Source: Aquipuribacter sp051216895
GTDB lineage: Bacteria > Actinomycetota > Actinomycetes > Actinomycetales > JBBAYJ01
DNA: 64,000 nucleotides
Direction: 5' to 3'
NCBI RefSeq assembly: GCF_051216895.1
Contig: NZ_JBPKAO010000013.1
Span: 62,001 to 126,000, forward strand
In this document: positions 16,089 through 23,729 of the stretch, piece after piece
Position numbering within the stretch: the stretch's first letter is position 1
How the letters are laid out: each line of letters starts with the position of its first letter
Notes under the pieces: generated by a model
Seen by the model: only the letters and a program-made list of their open reading frames with translations
What the model was told of the DNA's origin: nothing
Database searches by the model: none
Program-made: the position numbers and the translations under genes

Positions 16089-16110
16089 CCCGACCAGCAG
16101 AGGAGCCATC

Positions 16111-17349
16111 ATGCCCTTCGACGTGTGGGCCGATGAGGACCTGTCCGAGTTCACGGACGACGTCGACACCTACGAGCACCACCCCCAACCAGGCGACTCC
16201 GACTTCAACCCCTTGCTCGCTGGTGCCGCCTACGCCCTCTACCGCCACGGTCAGGACCGACAGACCGCCGACATCGCGCGCCTCGTCGCCGGTCAGGGTG
16301 GAGCGGGTCGACTCGACATCCACGTGCACACTAACGAGGACGAGCCCGGCATCGCCCCGGTCAACGCCCTCGAGTTCACCACCAGCGACCACGAGGACAT
16401 GACGTGGGATCGCTTCATCGGCCAGGCCGCACTGAAGCGCATCCTGAACGTGGCCATCAATTCCGCCAAGCTCCGCGGCGAGACCCTGGACCACGTCCTC
16501 CTCGCATCGGTGCGCCCTGGTGTAGGAAAGACCACCGTGGCGCGCTTGATTGCGAAGAGTCTGGGAGGCCAGATTATCGAGATGGTGCCGCCGTTCAACG
16601 TCTACACAATTGTCGAGGCGGCGTCGCAGTTGAACGACGGCGACGTCCTCTTCATCGACGAGGTGCACCTGCTCTGCAACAACGGCAAGAAGGGCGCCGA
16701 GATCCTCCCGAAGATCCTGGAGGACTGGGTGGCCTACCTGCCCGACGGTCGAGTCGTGCAACTCCCCCGCATCACCATCATTGCCGCCACTACCGAGGCG
16801 GATCTGCTGCCCGAGCCGGTTCTCGATAGGTTCGGCCATCGGCCCGGGTTCGCCCCCTACTCCGAGGACGATCTCATCGGGATCACGGTCCGTTTCGCTG
16901 CTCGTCTGAACTGCATGCCCGCAGTTGACGACGACGTCGTGGTTACCATCTCCGAGGCCTGCCGCGACACCCCCCGGGTGATCGAGAACATGGTCGTCGC
17001 GACGAGGGACCTAGCGCTGTACCTAAAGCGCAACGCGACGTCCGAGGAGCTTCTCACCCACCTGGAGGTGCAGCCCGACGGCCTCACCCGCGCCCACGTG
17101 GAGTACATAACCGCACTGCGGAAGTACTTCGGCCGGGTGAATGAGGACGACGAGGTCGAGTACCTGGCCGGCGAGGCCGCCATGCAGCAGCTGATGCGTG
17201 AGTCTGAGAAGGGCATCAACCGCATCGAGCGTTTCCTCATCGAGAGGCGCTACCTCGACAAGACCCCCCGCGGCCGCCGTCTCACCGAGCGCGGCATCAC
17301 CAAGGCCGAGGAGCTCATCGCCGCCGGCAAAGGCCTGCCGGACACTTGA
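16111..17349 (+). CDS. Divergent RuvB-like AAA+ ATPase
   Basis: 412 residues. About 100 acidic N-terminal residues precede an AAA+ core beginning WDRFIGQAALKRILNVAI, which parallels the RuvB start. Walker A reads VRPGVGKT: the first glycine of GxxxxGKT is Val. Walker B is VLFIDEVHLL. A sensor segment (IIAATTEADLL) and an LDRFG arginine-finger-like element follow. The C terminus has RIERFLIERRYLDKTPRGRRL, matching the winged-helix end of RuvB (family form: L.Q.GFL.RTPRGR). Chromosomal RuvB is a hexameric branch-migration motor working with RuvA. No RuvA or RuvC is visible here. It may process recombination or transfer intermediates, or act in defence (inference). Confidence 0.8.
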   Translation: MPFDVWADEDLSEFTDDVDTYEHHPQPGDSDFNPLLAGAAYALYRHGQDRQTADIARLVAGQGGAGRLDIHVHTNEDEPGIAPVNALEFTTSDHEDMTWDRFIGQAALKRILNVAINSAKLRGETLDHVLLASVRPGVGKTTVARLIAKSLGGQIIEMVPPFNVYTIVEAASQLNDGDVLFIDEVHLLCNNGKKGAEILPKILEDWVAYLPDGRVVQLPRITIIAATTEADLLPEPVLDRFGHRPGFAPYSEDDLIGITVRFAARLNCMPAVDDDVVVTISEACRDTPRVIENMVVATRDLALYLKRNATSEELLTHLEVQPDGLTRAHVEYITALRKYFGRVNEDDEVEYLAGEAAMQQLMRESEKGINRIERFLIERRYLDKTPRGRRLTERGITKAEELIAAGKGLPDT

Positions 17350-17554
17350 CCCACCCCACGAACGACCACTGACACCCGGCGAAGGGGTGGCATAGCCACC
17401 GACACCCCTGCATTCTGAGACCGTCTTTATGCCCATCGCGACCCGGCGCCCATGAGTCTTCTCCACCAGGGGCCGTCGCCGTCTCGAAGTCGCCAGAATG
17501 CGCGACGGCTGGCAGGTGCACGTTGGCGACGCCCCTCGGGCCCGGCCTGATCCT

Positions 17555-17786
17555 GGGGGGGGCTCCGCCCCCACACCCCCGGGCCTCGGCTCAAGGATGC
17601 GAGGGGGGCACTTCAGGTGGTGACCCCATCCCCTCGTCGACCACGAGGGTGTGCCACACGACGAGCACGGCCGCAAGGCCAAGCCGCTGCGCGGTCGCTT
17701 CGCGAGCCCGGCACCCGCACTCCTCGCGCGCCACATCAGAGACCGCCGACGCGATGGGATCACCACCCGGCATCAGCTGAGGTCAG
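17555..17786 (-). repeat. Structured repeat, copy 1 (left of MmeI cargo)
   Basis: Shares with 21310-21541 the block GGGGCTCCGCCCC, the segment GGCCTCGGCTC..GGATGCG, GGTGG.GACCCC, TCGACCA and, at the other end, GCCGACGCGA.GGGATCACCACCC and GGTCA. Outer arms 17616-17630 and 17753-17767 pair over 15 bp with one C.A mispair on the plus strand (G.U on minus). Inside are small hairpins, for example GTGTG-C-CACAC and GGCC-GCAA-GGCC. The interior differs from copy 2. Strand is given as minus because the mispairs are wobbles there. Confidence 0.6.
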
Positions 17787-17805
17787 GGGTGACCAGGACC
17801 GAGGA

Positions 17806-17838
17806 CTGCGGTCTGTCTGCGGTCTTGCTGCGGTCGTG
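17806..17838 (+). repeat. Three 11-bp iterons with common octamer CTGCGGTC
   Basis: CTGCGGTCTGT, CTGCGGTCTTG and CTGCGGTCGTG are directly adjacent, so the octamer recurs every 11 bp, about one helical turn. Streptomyces TraB translocases recognise clustered 8-bp repeats at their transfer locus (clt), so this is a candidate binding array for the element's FtsK or Rep protein. Confidence 0.5.
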
Positions 17839-17866
17839 CTGCTCCGTTGACCTCTATGGCATCAAG

Positions 17867-17888
17867 GCGCCGCGCTGGCGCGCGGCGC
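17867..17888. repeat. GC hairpin at left edge of gap
   Basis: GCGCCGCGC (17867-17875), loop TGGC, GCGCGGCGC (17880-17888): a perfect 9-bp all-GC stem 5 bp from the first N. Such structure can stop sequencing and probably explains the gap. Confidence 0.65.
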
Positions 17889-17893
17889 GGGAG

Positions 17894-18044
17894 NNNNNNN
17901 NNNNNNNNNNNNNNNNNNNNNNNNNNNNNNNNNNNNNNNNNNNNNNNNNNNNNNNNNNNNNNNNNNNNNNNNNNNNNNNNNNNNNNNNNNNNNNNNNNNN
18001 NNNNNNNNNNNNNNNNNNNNNNNNNNNNNNNNNNNNNNNNNNNN
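17894..18044. other. Assembly gap (151 N)
   Basis: A run of undetermined bases. Both flanks carry strong GC hairpins. The true length and content are unknown, and anything short in here would be missed. Confidence 0.99.
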
Positions 18045-18047
18045 CCC

Positions 18048-18101
18048 GCCAGCCGGCGGCTTGCGCGTGCGGCGCAGGCGCCGTTCGCGCCGCCGGCTGG
18101 C
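18048..18101. repeat. Long GC hairpin at right edge of gap
   Basis: GCCAGCCGGCGGC (18048-18060) and GCCGCCGGCTGGC (18089-18101) are perfect 13-bp inverted arms around a 28-nt GC-rich loop. It could be a terminator for minus-strand transcripts, a replication or transfer structure, or the end of an inserted cargo segment. Confidence 0.65.
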
Positions 18102-18252
18102 CCAGCACCCAGGACGAGCAAACTGAGGCCGGAGATAGGTTTGGTCTTAGCGCTGGCGAGGTGCAACGTCGCTAGGGTGTGTGAACGAGGGGCAGCATGA
18201 CTTGGGTCACTCGGTCGCTTCGACGTTCGCACGGCGTTTGACGAGTAGGTCA

Positions 18253-21159
18253 ATGTCGAACCTATTCAAACCCAATGACGTGAGTGAACGTCATCTGTCA
18301 AGCAAGGGGATTCGTTTGACTATAACCCGGGGCAGGCGACTGTCCCTCAATGAAATGCGAGACCGCGTTGCTCGATTCGCCGTAGACTATAAAGATGTCA
18401 GGCGTGAACGGCAGAACACAGGGGATTTCTGGCGTGCATTCATGCGCTGTTACGGGGTCGAAGACTCGTACCTGCAGGGTGTGACCTTCGAGTACCCAGC
18501 TCGTCGATCGGACACGGGTGGCCGCGGCTTCATTGATGTCTTCCTGCCCGGGAAGTACCTCATCGAGCAGAAGTCCGAAGGGCGGATAAAGCGCCCGAAG
18601 GGCTCAGAGCAGTCGAACGCGGAACAACAGGCCGCGGCATACCTCACCGGTGGTGACATAGCACCAGCTCAGATGCCCCGCTGGGTCATCACGTCTGACT
18701 TCGTCACGGTGCAGGTAACAGATCTCTCGGTCTCGAGGAGGTCGCCAACGCGCACCAAGACGGTTCGGACAGAGGACCTGGTCGATCACGTCGAACTGTT
18801 TTTGTTTCTCACAGGCGAAGACTCCGAAGCACTAATTGCAGAGGAGCAGGCCGACGCCTCGGTCGCCGCTGCACGAATTATGGGCAATCTCTATTCCGCG
18901 ATGACTCATGACGCGGACACAGACTCCAGCGAGATAGAGGATGCCGGCCAGGAGGACGCTGCGACGATGCAGGCCTCCGTTCTTCTGACCCGGCTTCTAT
19001 TCCTGATGTTTGGGGATGATGCTGGATTATGGGAGAGGGGGCTATTCGAACGGTTCATTAGGACGCGCACCTCGGCGGACGGGTCGGACCTCGGTCCACA
19101 ACTGGCCGCACTCTTCGATGTACTAGACACGCCGAAGCCGCGCGACAAGCGCATGGATGAGGCCTTCCAAGAGTTCCCGCACATCAATGGCGCCCTCTTT
19201 GCGCGAGGTGGAACGCAAACGATGTGGTTCGACTCCACCATGCGGGATGCACTGCTGGAGGCGTGCAATTTTGATTGGGCACGCATCTCCCCGGCTGTGT
19301 TCGGCTCTCTGTTTCAGACCATCAAGTCGAAGGCGGCGCGCAGGGAGTCAGGAGAGCACTACACCTCCGAAGCGAACATTTTGAAGGTCTTGCGGCCGAT
19401 GTTTCTTGATGATATGCGGAAGCGTCTCGACGCCGCCCACACCAAGCCTGCTCTGCAGGAGCTGCATGATGAATTCAGGCAGTATCGGTACGTTGATCCC
19501 GCCTGTGGCTGTGGCAATTTCTTGATTGTCGCTTATCGAGAAATGCGAGCCCTGGAACTGGAGCTGTTGGTTAAGCTGCAGGCTAAACGTGGGCGAGACG
19601 AGGAGTTACTGCTTGATCCCAGCGATCTGCTACACGTGAGGCTCGACCAGTTCTTCGGCATCGAACTGTACTGGTGGCCGGCAAAGATCGCTGAGACGGC
19701 CATGTTCCTGGTAGACCATCAGGCCAATCAGCGAATGGCAAAAGTGCTGGGGTACACACCCAATCGACTACCCATCACTATTTCTGCGACCATCGTGCAT
19801 GTCAATGCGCTGACCGTCGATTGGAATGTGTTGCTACCGAACGACGGGGCTAAGGTGCTGATCTTTGGGAATCCTCCCTTCGTGGGCACCAAAGAGAGAA
19901 CGGCAGCCCAAACCCAAGAGTTGAAGGCCGTCTGGGGCGCAGACAAGTACTCCGGCTTTCTTGACTTCGTCACCGCATGGTTGGCCAAATCCGTCGACTA
20001 TCTTGATGGTCGGACTGGCGACTTTGCATTCGTCACAACCAATTCAATCACACAAGGTATGCAGCCCGCGAATCTCTTTCCAGTCTTCAAGGCAGCGGGA
20101 TGGCGCATCGCCTTCGCTCACCGCACCTTCGTCTGGACGTCCGAGGCTGCAAGTAGTGAGAAGGCCTCCGTCCATTGTGTGATCGTGGGATTCTCACGAC
20201 AAGTGCAGGCAAAGGGCATCCTTTATGACTACCCGGACCAACGTGGTCCTGGTGAACTGGTCAAGCTTGCTACGGGCATCAATGGCTACCTGGTGGATGC
20301 CAGCGACGTGTCAGTGGAAGCAAGGCGGCACCCACTTTCGCCCGAGTTGCCCGAGGTCAATGTTGGAAGCAAGGCTGTTGATTGGGGTTTTCTAACCATT
20401 GATGAGACTGAGTTTGCTGAGGTAAGCGCCGACCCGATCCTGCGCAAGTATCTTCGACGCTACGTCGGAGGCAAGGAATTGATCAATGGGCTGCAGCGCT
20501 GGTGTCTTTGGTTGGTGGATTTGGAGCCTAGCGACCTTGCCAAGTCGCATGCCTTACGGGAGAGGATCGCAAAGGTCAAGGCGCTGCGATCTTCCAGCAA
20601 GAAGGAGGCTACGCGGGTCCTGGCGGACACCCCACACTTGTTCGGAGAGCGCTACCAGCCGCTGGGTCCCTACCTGGGGATTCCTCAAACGTTCTCTGAG
20701 AACAGGCAGTTCGCGACCGTCGAGCGTTTAGAAGGCCAAGTTATTGCCTCAATGAAGTTGTTCACATGCCCAGACCCTGACGGTTTTGCCTACGCCATCT
20801 TTGGGACTAGCATGTTCATCACCTGGCAAAAGACTGTCGGAGGACGGCTGAAATCCGATCCATCATTCTCCAACACACTTGTTTGGAACACCCTACCCAT
20901 ACCTGTTCTGGGTGGGTCACTACGGAGACGCATCATCACTGCAGGGAAGGCCGTGAATCTGGCGCGGAGCCTGTTTCCAGACCGAACGCTGGCCGAGCAC
21001 TACAATCCGCTCGGAATGAAGCCGGAACTTGTCAAGGCGCATAGGGACTTGGACAAACTGGTGGACAGGGCACTAGGTGTAACTAGCAGAAGGCCCACAG
21101 AGCTGGAGCGTCAAAAGGCGCTCTTTGCCAGCTACGAACGGCTGAATATGGTCCAGTAG
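18253..21159 (+). CDS. MmeI-family (type IIL/IIG) single-chain restriction-modification enzyme
   Basis: About 968 residues from ATG 18253; the start is uncertain, since homologues begin near LSLNEMRDRVARF about 30 residues later. The N-terminal nuclease has Asp in GFIDVF, nine residues, then EQK, exactly the D-x9-ExK layout of MmeI. A helical spacer leads to the adenine methyltransferase with motif I DPACGCGNFL (near residue 415) and motif IV NPPF (near 540), then a target-recognition domain and C-terminal cap. Such enzymes bind one site, methylate one strand, and cut about 20 nt away. All motifs are intact, so it is probably active element-borne defence. GC content is far below its neighbours, indicating separate acquisition. 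No partner gene is needed or present. Confidence 0.9.
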   Translation: MSNLFKPNDVSERHLSSKGIRLTITRGRRLSLNEMRDRVARFAVDYKDVRRERQNTGDFWRAFMRCYGVEDSYLQGVTFEYPARRSDTGGRGFIDVFLPGKYLIEQKSEGRIKRPKGSEQSNAEQQAAAYLTGGDIAPAQMPRWVITSDFVTVQVTDLSVSRRSPTRTKTVRTEDLVDHVELFLFLTGEDSEALIAEEQADASVAAARIMGNLYSAMTHDADTDSSEIEDAGQEDAATMQASVLLTRLLFLMFGDDAGLWERGLFERFIRTRTSADGSDLGPQLAALFDVLDTPKPRDKRMDEAFQEFPHINGALFARGGTQTMWFDSTMRDALLEACNFDWARISPAVFGSLFQTIKSKAARRESGEHYTSEANILKVLRPMFLDDMRKRLDAAHTKPALQELHDEFRQYRYVDPACGCGNFLIVAYREMRALELELLVKLQAKRGRDEELLLDPSDLLHVRLDQFFGIELYWWPAKIAETAMFLVDHQANQRMAKVLGYTPNRLPITISATIVHVNALTVDWNVLLPNDGAKVLIFGNPPFVGTKERTAAQTQELKAVWGADKYSGFLDFVTAWLAKSVDYLDGRTGDFAFVTTNSITQGMQPANLFPVFKAAGWRIAFAHRTFVWTSEAASSEKASVHCVIVGFSRQVQAKGILYDYPDQRGPGELVKLATGINGYLVDASDVSVEARRHPLSPELPEVNVGSKAVDWGFLTIDETEFAEVSADPILRKYLRRYVGGKELINGLQRWCLWLVDLEPSDLAKSHALRERIAKVKALRSSSKKEATRVLADTPHLFGERYQPLGPYLGIPQTFSENRQFATVERLEGQVIASMKLFTCPDPDGFAYAIFGTSMFITWQKTVGGRLKSDPSFSNTLVWNTLPIPVLGGSLRRRIITAGKAVNLARSLFPDRTLAEHYNPLGMKPELVKAHRDLDKLVDRALGVTSRRPTELERQKALFASYERLNMVQ

Positions 21160-21309
21160 TCTGGATGGGCCCCTCCCTGCTCGGGCTTGACTATCCGCGG
21201 TCTTCTTCACCCCACTGGCGCTGGTTAAGGCTCTGGGCCTGATTAACATGGCGGTCGAGTTGGCGTGAGGACGCCCACCCGACTTGACCTGCCAGAACTC
21301 GACAAGCCA

Positions 21310-21541
21310 GGGGCTCCGCCCCAAACGCCAGGCCTCGGCTCCGGGATGCGCGGAAGGCACCAGGGTGGCGACCCCGCCGCGTCGACCAGCCACAGGCCAG
21401 CCACCCCGGGGGTGGTCCGTCCAGGACCTACGGCCGCTACGCGGTGACTACGTCATCCTGGACAGACCACCCCCGGGCCGGCTCACGGCCCAGCTGGCCG
21501 ACGCGACGGGATCACCACCCACACCACCCGAGTTGGGGTCA
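21310..21541 (-). repeat. Structured repeat, copy 2 (right of MmeI cargo)
   Basis: Diverged direct repeat of 17555-17786. Outer helix 21363-21384 with 21499-21520 has 19 of 22 Watson-Crick pairs and three C.A mispairs (plus strand). Inner helix 21405-21426 with 21456-21477 has 21 of 22 pairs and one C.A mispair. A CCGC-TAC-GCGG hairpin sits in the apex. All mispairs become G.U on the minus strand. The repeat abuts the stop codon of the last minus-strand conjugation gene, so it would be the 3' untranslated region or terminator of that operon. Confidence 0.65.
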
Positions 21542-21868
21542 GACCCCATGCCCCACAGATGCCGCCCGCGGCCTCTCGACAAAGACAATCTCGGCGTTGA
21601 GGGTCGTGGGGTCCGAGAGGTGACCCGCGTAGTAGGCCTCCTCGTGGACGACGTCGACGACCATGCGGCCGCGGCCGTCGACGTGCTTCTCGCTGACCGC
21701 GCGAACGTCGAACACCCAGGCTGTGGCCTGCAGCACGACCACCCGCTCACCCCGGACCGGCCCCGGGTAGTCGGCGACGGCGATGGCCTCGCGGGTCTCT
21801 GGCGGCCGGATGGGTACGACGAGGGAGCCGTCGGAGGCCACCTTCGGGTACACCGGCTCGGTCACCAT
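21539..21868 (-). CDS. Hypothetical 109-residue protein, last gene of conjugation operon
   Basis: ATG 21868 gives MVTEPVYPKVASDGSLVVPI. The rest is beta-rich (ERVVVLQATAWVFDVRAVSE, then RMVVDVVHEEAYYAG), with no membrane segment. It overlaps the end of the NlpC/P60 gene by 7 bp, so it belongs to the same operon. I do not recognise the family. Longer upstream frames overlap the hydrolase and are rejected. The stop lies at the edge of structured repeat copy 2. Confidence 0.6.
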   Translation of the reverse strand: MVTEPVYPKVASDGSLVVPIRPPETREAIAVADYPGPVRGERVVVLQATAWVFDVRAVSEKHVDGRGRMVVDVVHEEAYYAGHLSDPTTLNAEIVFVERPRAASVGHGV

Positions 21869-23148
21869 GCTGCGACCGTACGACGAGGCTCGGACAGAGA
21901 CCAGGGAGAGAGTCCGGCCGCTTGTGGTGCGTTGTTTGTCGAGCTCGAGCCAGCCGGTAGGGGTGGTCGGGTGATGCTGATGAGGACGTCGGACCAGTAG
22001 GGGTCGTTGAGGACGTCGGGGACGTACTCGACGGTCTTTCCGGTGCGGGGGGCGTGGATCATGCCTCCGCGGCCGTCGAAGAGGCCGTCGTGGCTGACGC
22101 GGGACCCGCCGGCGGTGGCGAACGACAGGATGTCGCCGGCGCGGGCCTGGGAGGCCGGGACGGGGGTCGACATGGCTTCGATGGCGACGGAGGAGTGCGG
22201 GAGCGTGATGCCTGCGGCCTGGTACCAGGCGTGAAGGATGAGCCCGGAGCAGTCGAACCCGACGATGCCCGCGCCTTGGGCGGAGCCCTCGCTGGGGCCG
22301 CTGGTGGTGCCGCCGCCCCAGGAGTACGGGGTGCCGATCCAGGACGCGGCGACGTTCACCGCGACCTCCCCGCTGTGAGCGCCGGGCAGGGCGGTGAAGT
22401 CGGCGGGGACGGCCCGGTCTTGGCAGCGCTGGGTGGCGCTGGCGTAGGTCTGCTCGAGGCCGCCCGCCCCTGGTGAAGCGCCAACACCGGCGGGCCGGGT
22501 AGACGTTGCCGAGAGGGCGGTGAGGAGCTCGTCGGCGAGGGATTCCCACTGGGCGTAGGCGTTGGGGAACGCGGAGCGTTGGACGCGTTGCGCGGCCACA
22601 GTGAGTGGCAGCTGCTCCCAGCCGGGGACGTCGAGGAGGGTGTCGTAGAACTTCCCGGCGGCGTAGACGGGGTCCATGAGCTCGTCGAGGGTGCCCCACC
22701 AGGGGTACTGCTGCTGGAACACGTTGACGGACCCGTGGTCGCGGCCGACGGCGTCGTGCGGGTAGGCGAGGGACCGGGAGACGTCGCGCTGGTCGGGGCG
22801 GAGGTCTCCGGTGCCGTCGTTGGCGTAGTTGCGGAACTTCGACTCCTGCGCGGCGACGGCGAGGGCGACCCGGATGGCCTGATCAGGCAGAGCTCGCTGA
22901 CGGCCGACCTGGACGATGGTCGCGGCGTGGGCGAGCTGGGTGTCGTCAAGGCCCTCGACGTCAAGGCCGGTGGGGTTGATGACCACGGTGCAGTCGCCTC
23001 GGGTGTCGGTCTGCTCGGTCTCGACGGTGACACTGAGCACGAGCAGCGTGGCCAGCCCGGCGATGGCGAGCTGGACGCCGATGACGACGGCGATGATCTT
23101 GCCCCAGGGCAGGGAGGCAGCGGCGTGGAGGGTCAGCGTGTGCCACAT
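21862..23148 (-). CDS. Bifunctional cell-wall hydrolase: transglycosylase-like plus NlpC/P60
   Basis: 428 residues from ATG 23148 (ATGA overlap with the upstream gene). One transmembrane helix at about residues 14-40 puts the enzyme outside the cell. The middle domain has AVAAQESKFRNYANDG and GSVNVFQQQYPWWG, as in lysozyme/SLT-like glycosidases with catalytic Glu in QES. The C-terminal NlpC/P60 domain has the nucleophile Cys in GFDCSGLILHAWY and a His in SHDGLFD. This two-domain layout matches Tn916 Orf14 (TcpG-like) hydrolases, which open peptidoglycan for the conjugation channel. Confidence 0.9.
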   Translation of the reverse strand: MWHTLTLHAAASLPWGKIIAVVIGVQLAIAGLATLLVLSVTVETEQTDTRGDCTVVINPTGLDVEGLDDTQLAHAATIVQVGRQRALPDQAIRVALAVAAQESKFRNYANDGTGDLRPDQRDVSRSLAYPHDAVGRDHGSVNVFQQQYPWWGTLDELMDPVYAAGKFYDTLLDVPGWEQLPLTVAAQRVQRSAFPNAYAQWESLADELLTALSATSTRPAGVGASPGAGGLEQTYASATQRCQDRAVPADFTALPGAHSGEVAVNVAASWIGTPYSWGGGTTSGPSEGSAQGAGIVGFDCSGLILHAWYQAAGITLPHSSVAIEAMSTPVPASQARAGDILSFATAGGSRVSHDGLFDGRGGMIHAPRTGKTVEYVPDVLNDPYWSDVLISITRPPLPAGSSSTNNAPQAAGLSPWSLSEPRRTVAAW

Positions 23149-23729
23149 CAGGTCACGTCCAGGGCGTCGGTGTCGAGGACGGGCTGCAGGTCGGCGAGGA
23201 GCCACTGGTCTTGTTCGAGCACGAGGATGAGGGCGAGCCGGGTGCCGTCTTCGAGCTGGACGTCGACGAGGGCCTGACCGTCGGCCTCGCTCCGCAGGAG
23301 TACCCGCGCGGGGCGAGCGGAGGGGACGCGGGTGGCGTTGATGGTGGTGGCGGTCTCCTGATATTCGGCGGTGGCCACGGCGCGGAGTGCTTCCGTCCGA
23401 GTCTGGTCGTCGGGTGACTGCCAGGCCAGCACTGCGCGCTCGGCAACCGTGATGAGGTCCGCCGCGCCCGATTCACCGGTCGGGCCCGACGTCGGAACCA
23501 CGACCGCCTCCGGTGGAAGCAGCTGCGACGTGTCGTCGACCACTGGTGCGTCACCGGGGTTCTCCGCCTCGGGCGGTACGACGCGTGCCGTTGCCGAGAG
23601 AACCGCGGTCGGCTCGCGGAGCGCGCTCTGCTCTGCTGCGTCGGTGTCCGTGATCCGTGTGACGAGGAGCACGGTCCCAACGACCACCAGGAGCAGTGCT
23701 GCGGCCAGGAGGCGGCTGGGGCGTGTCAT
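23148..23729 (-). CDS. Membrane-anchored VirB8/TcpC-like conjugation protein
   Basis: 193 residues: one N-terminal transmembrane helix (LLAAALLLVVVGTVLLVT), a Pro/Ala/Thr-rich linker and a C-terminal domain of about 100 residues (ADLITVAERAVLAWQSPDD to LADLQPVLDT) that looks like an NTF2/VirB8-fold domain. Tn916 TcpC proteins have two such domains; only one is seen here. The position between VirB6-like and NlpC/P60 genes, with 4-bp overlaps on both sides, supports a channel scaffold role. Similarity is structural inference rather than a clear motif match. Confidence 0.65.
   Translation of the reverse strand: MTRPSRLLAAALLLVVVGTVLLVTRITDTDAAEQSALREPTAVLSATARVVPPEAENPGDAPVVDDTSQLLPPEAVVVPTSGPTGESGAADLITVAERAVLAWQSPDDQTRTEALRAVATAEYQETATTINATRVPSARPARVLLRSEADGQALVDVQLEDGTRLALILVLEQDQWLLADLQPVLDTDALDVT

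Larger units (their letters stand above)
17350..18252. other. Non-coding, structured region containing an assembly gap
   Basis: No convincing gene in about 900 bp between the RuvB-like and MmeI-type genes. It contains structured repeat copy 1 (17555-17786), three 11-bp iterons (17806-17838), GC hairpins on both sides of the run of N, and the start region of the restriction gene. Base composition shifts from GC-rich to clearly more AT-rich after about 18120. Confidence 0.7.

Noticed and set aside
17555..21541. Structured repeats as a retron or group II intron
   Set aside because: No reverse transcriptase gene is in or near the element, and intron-specific domains are not seen.
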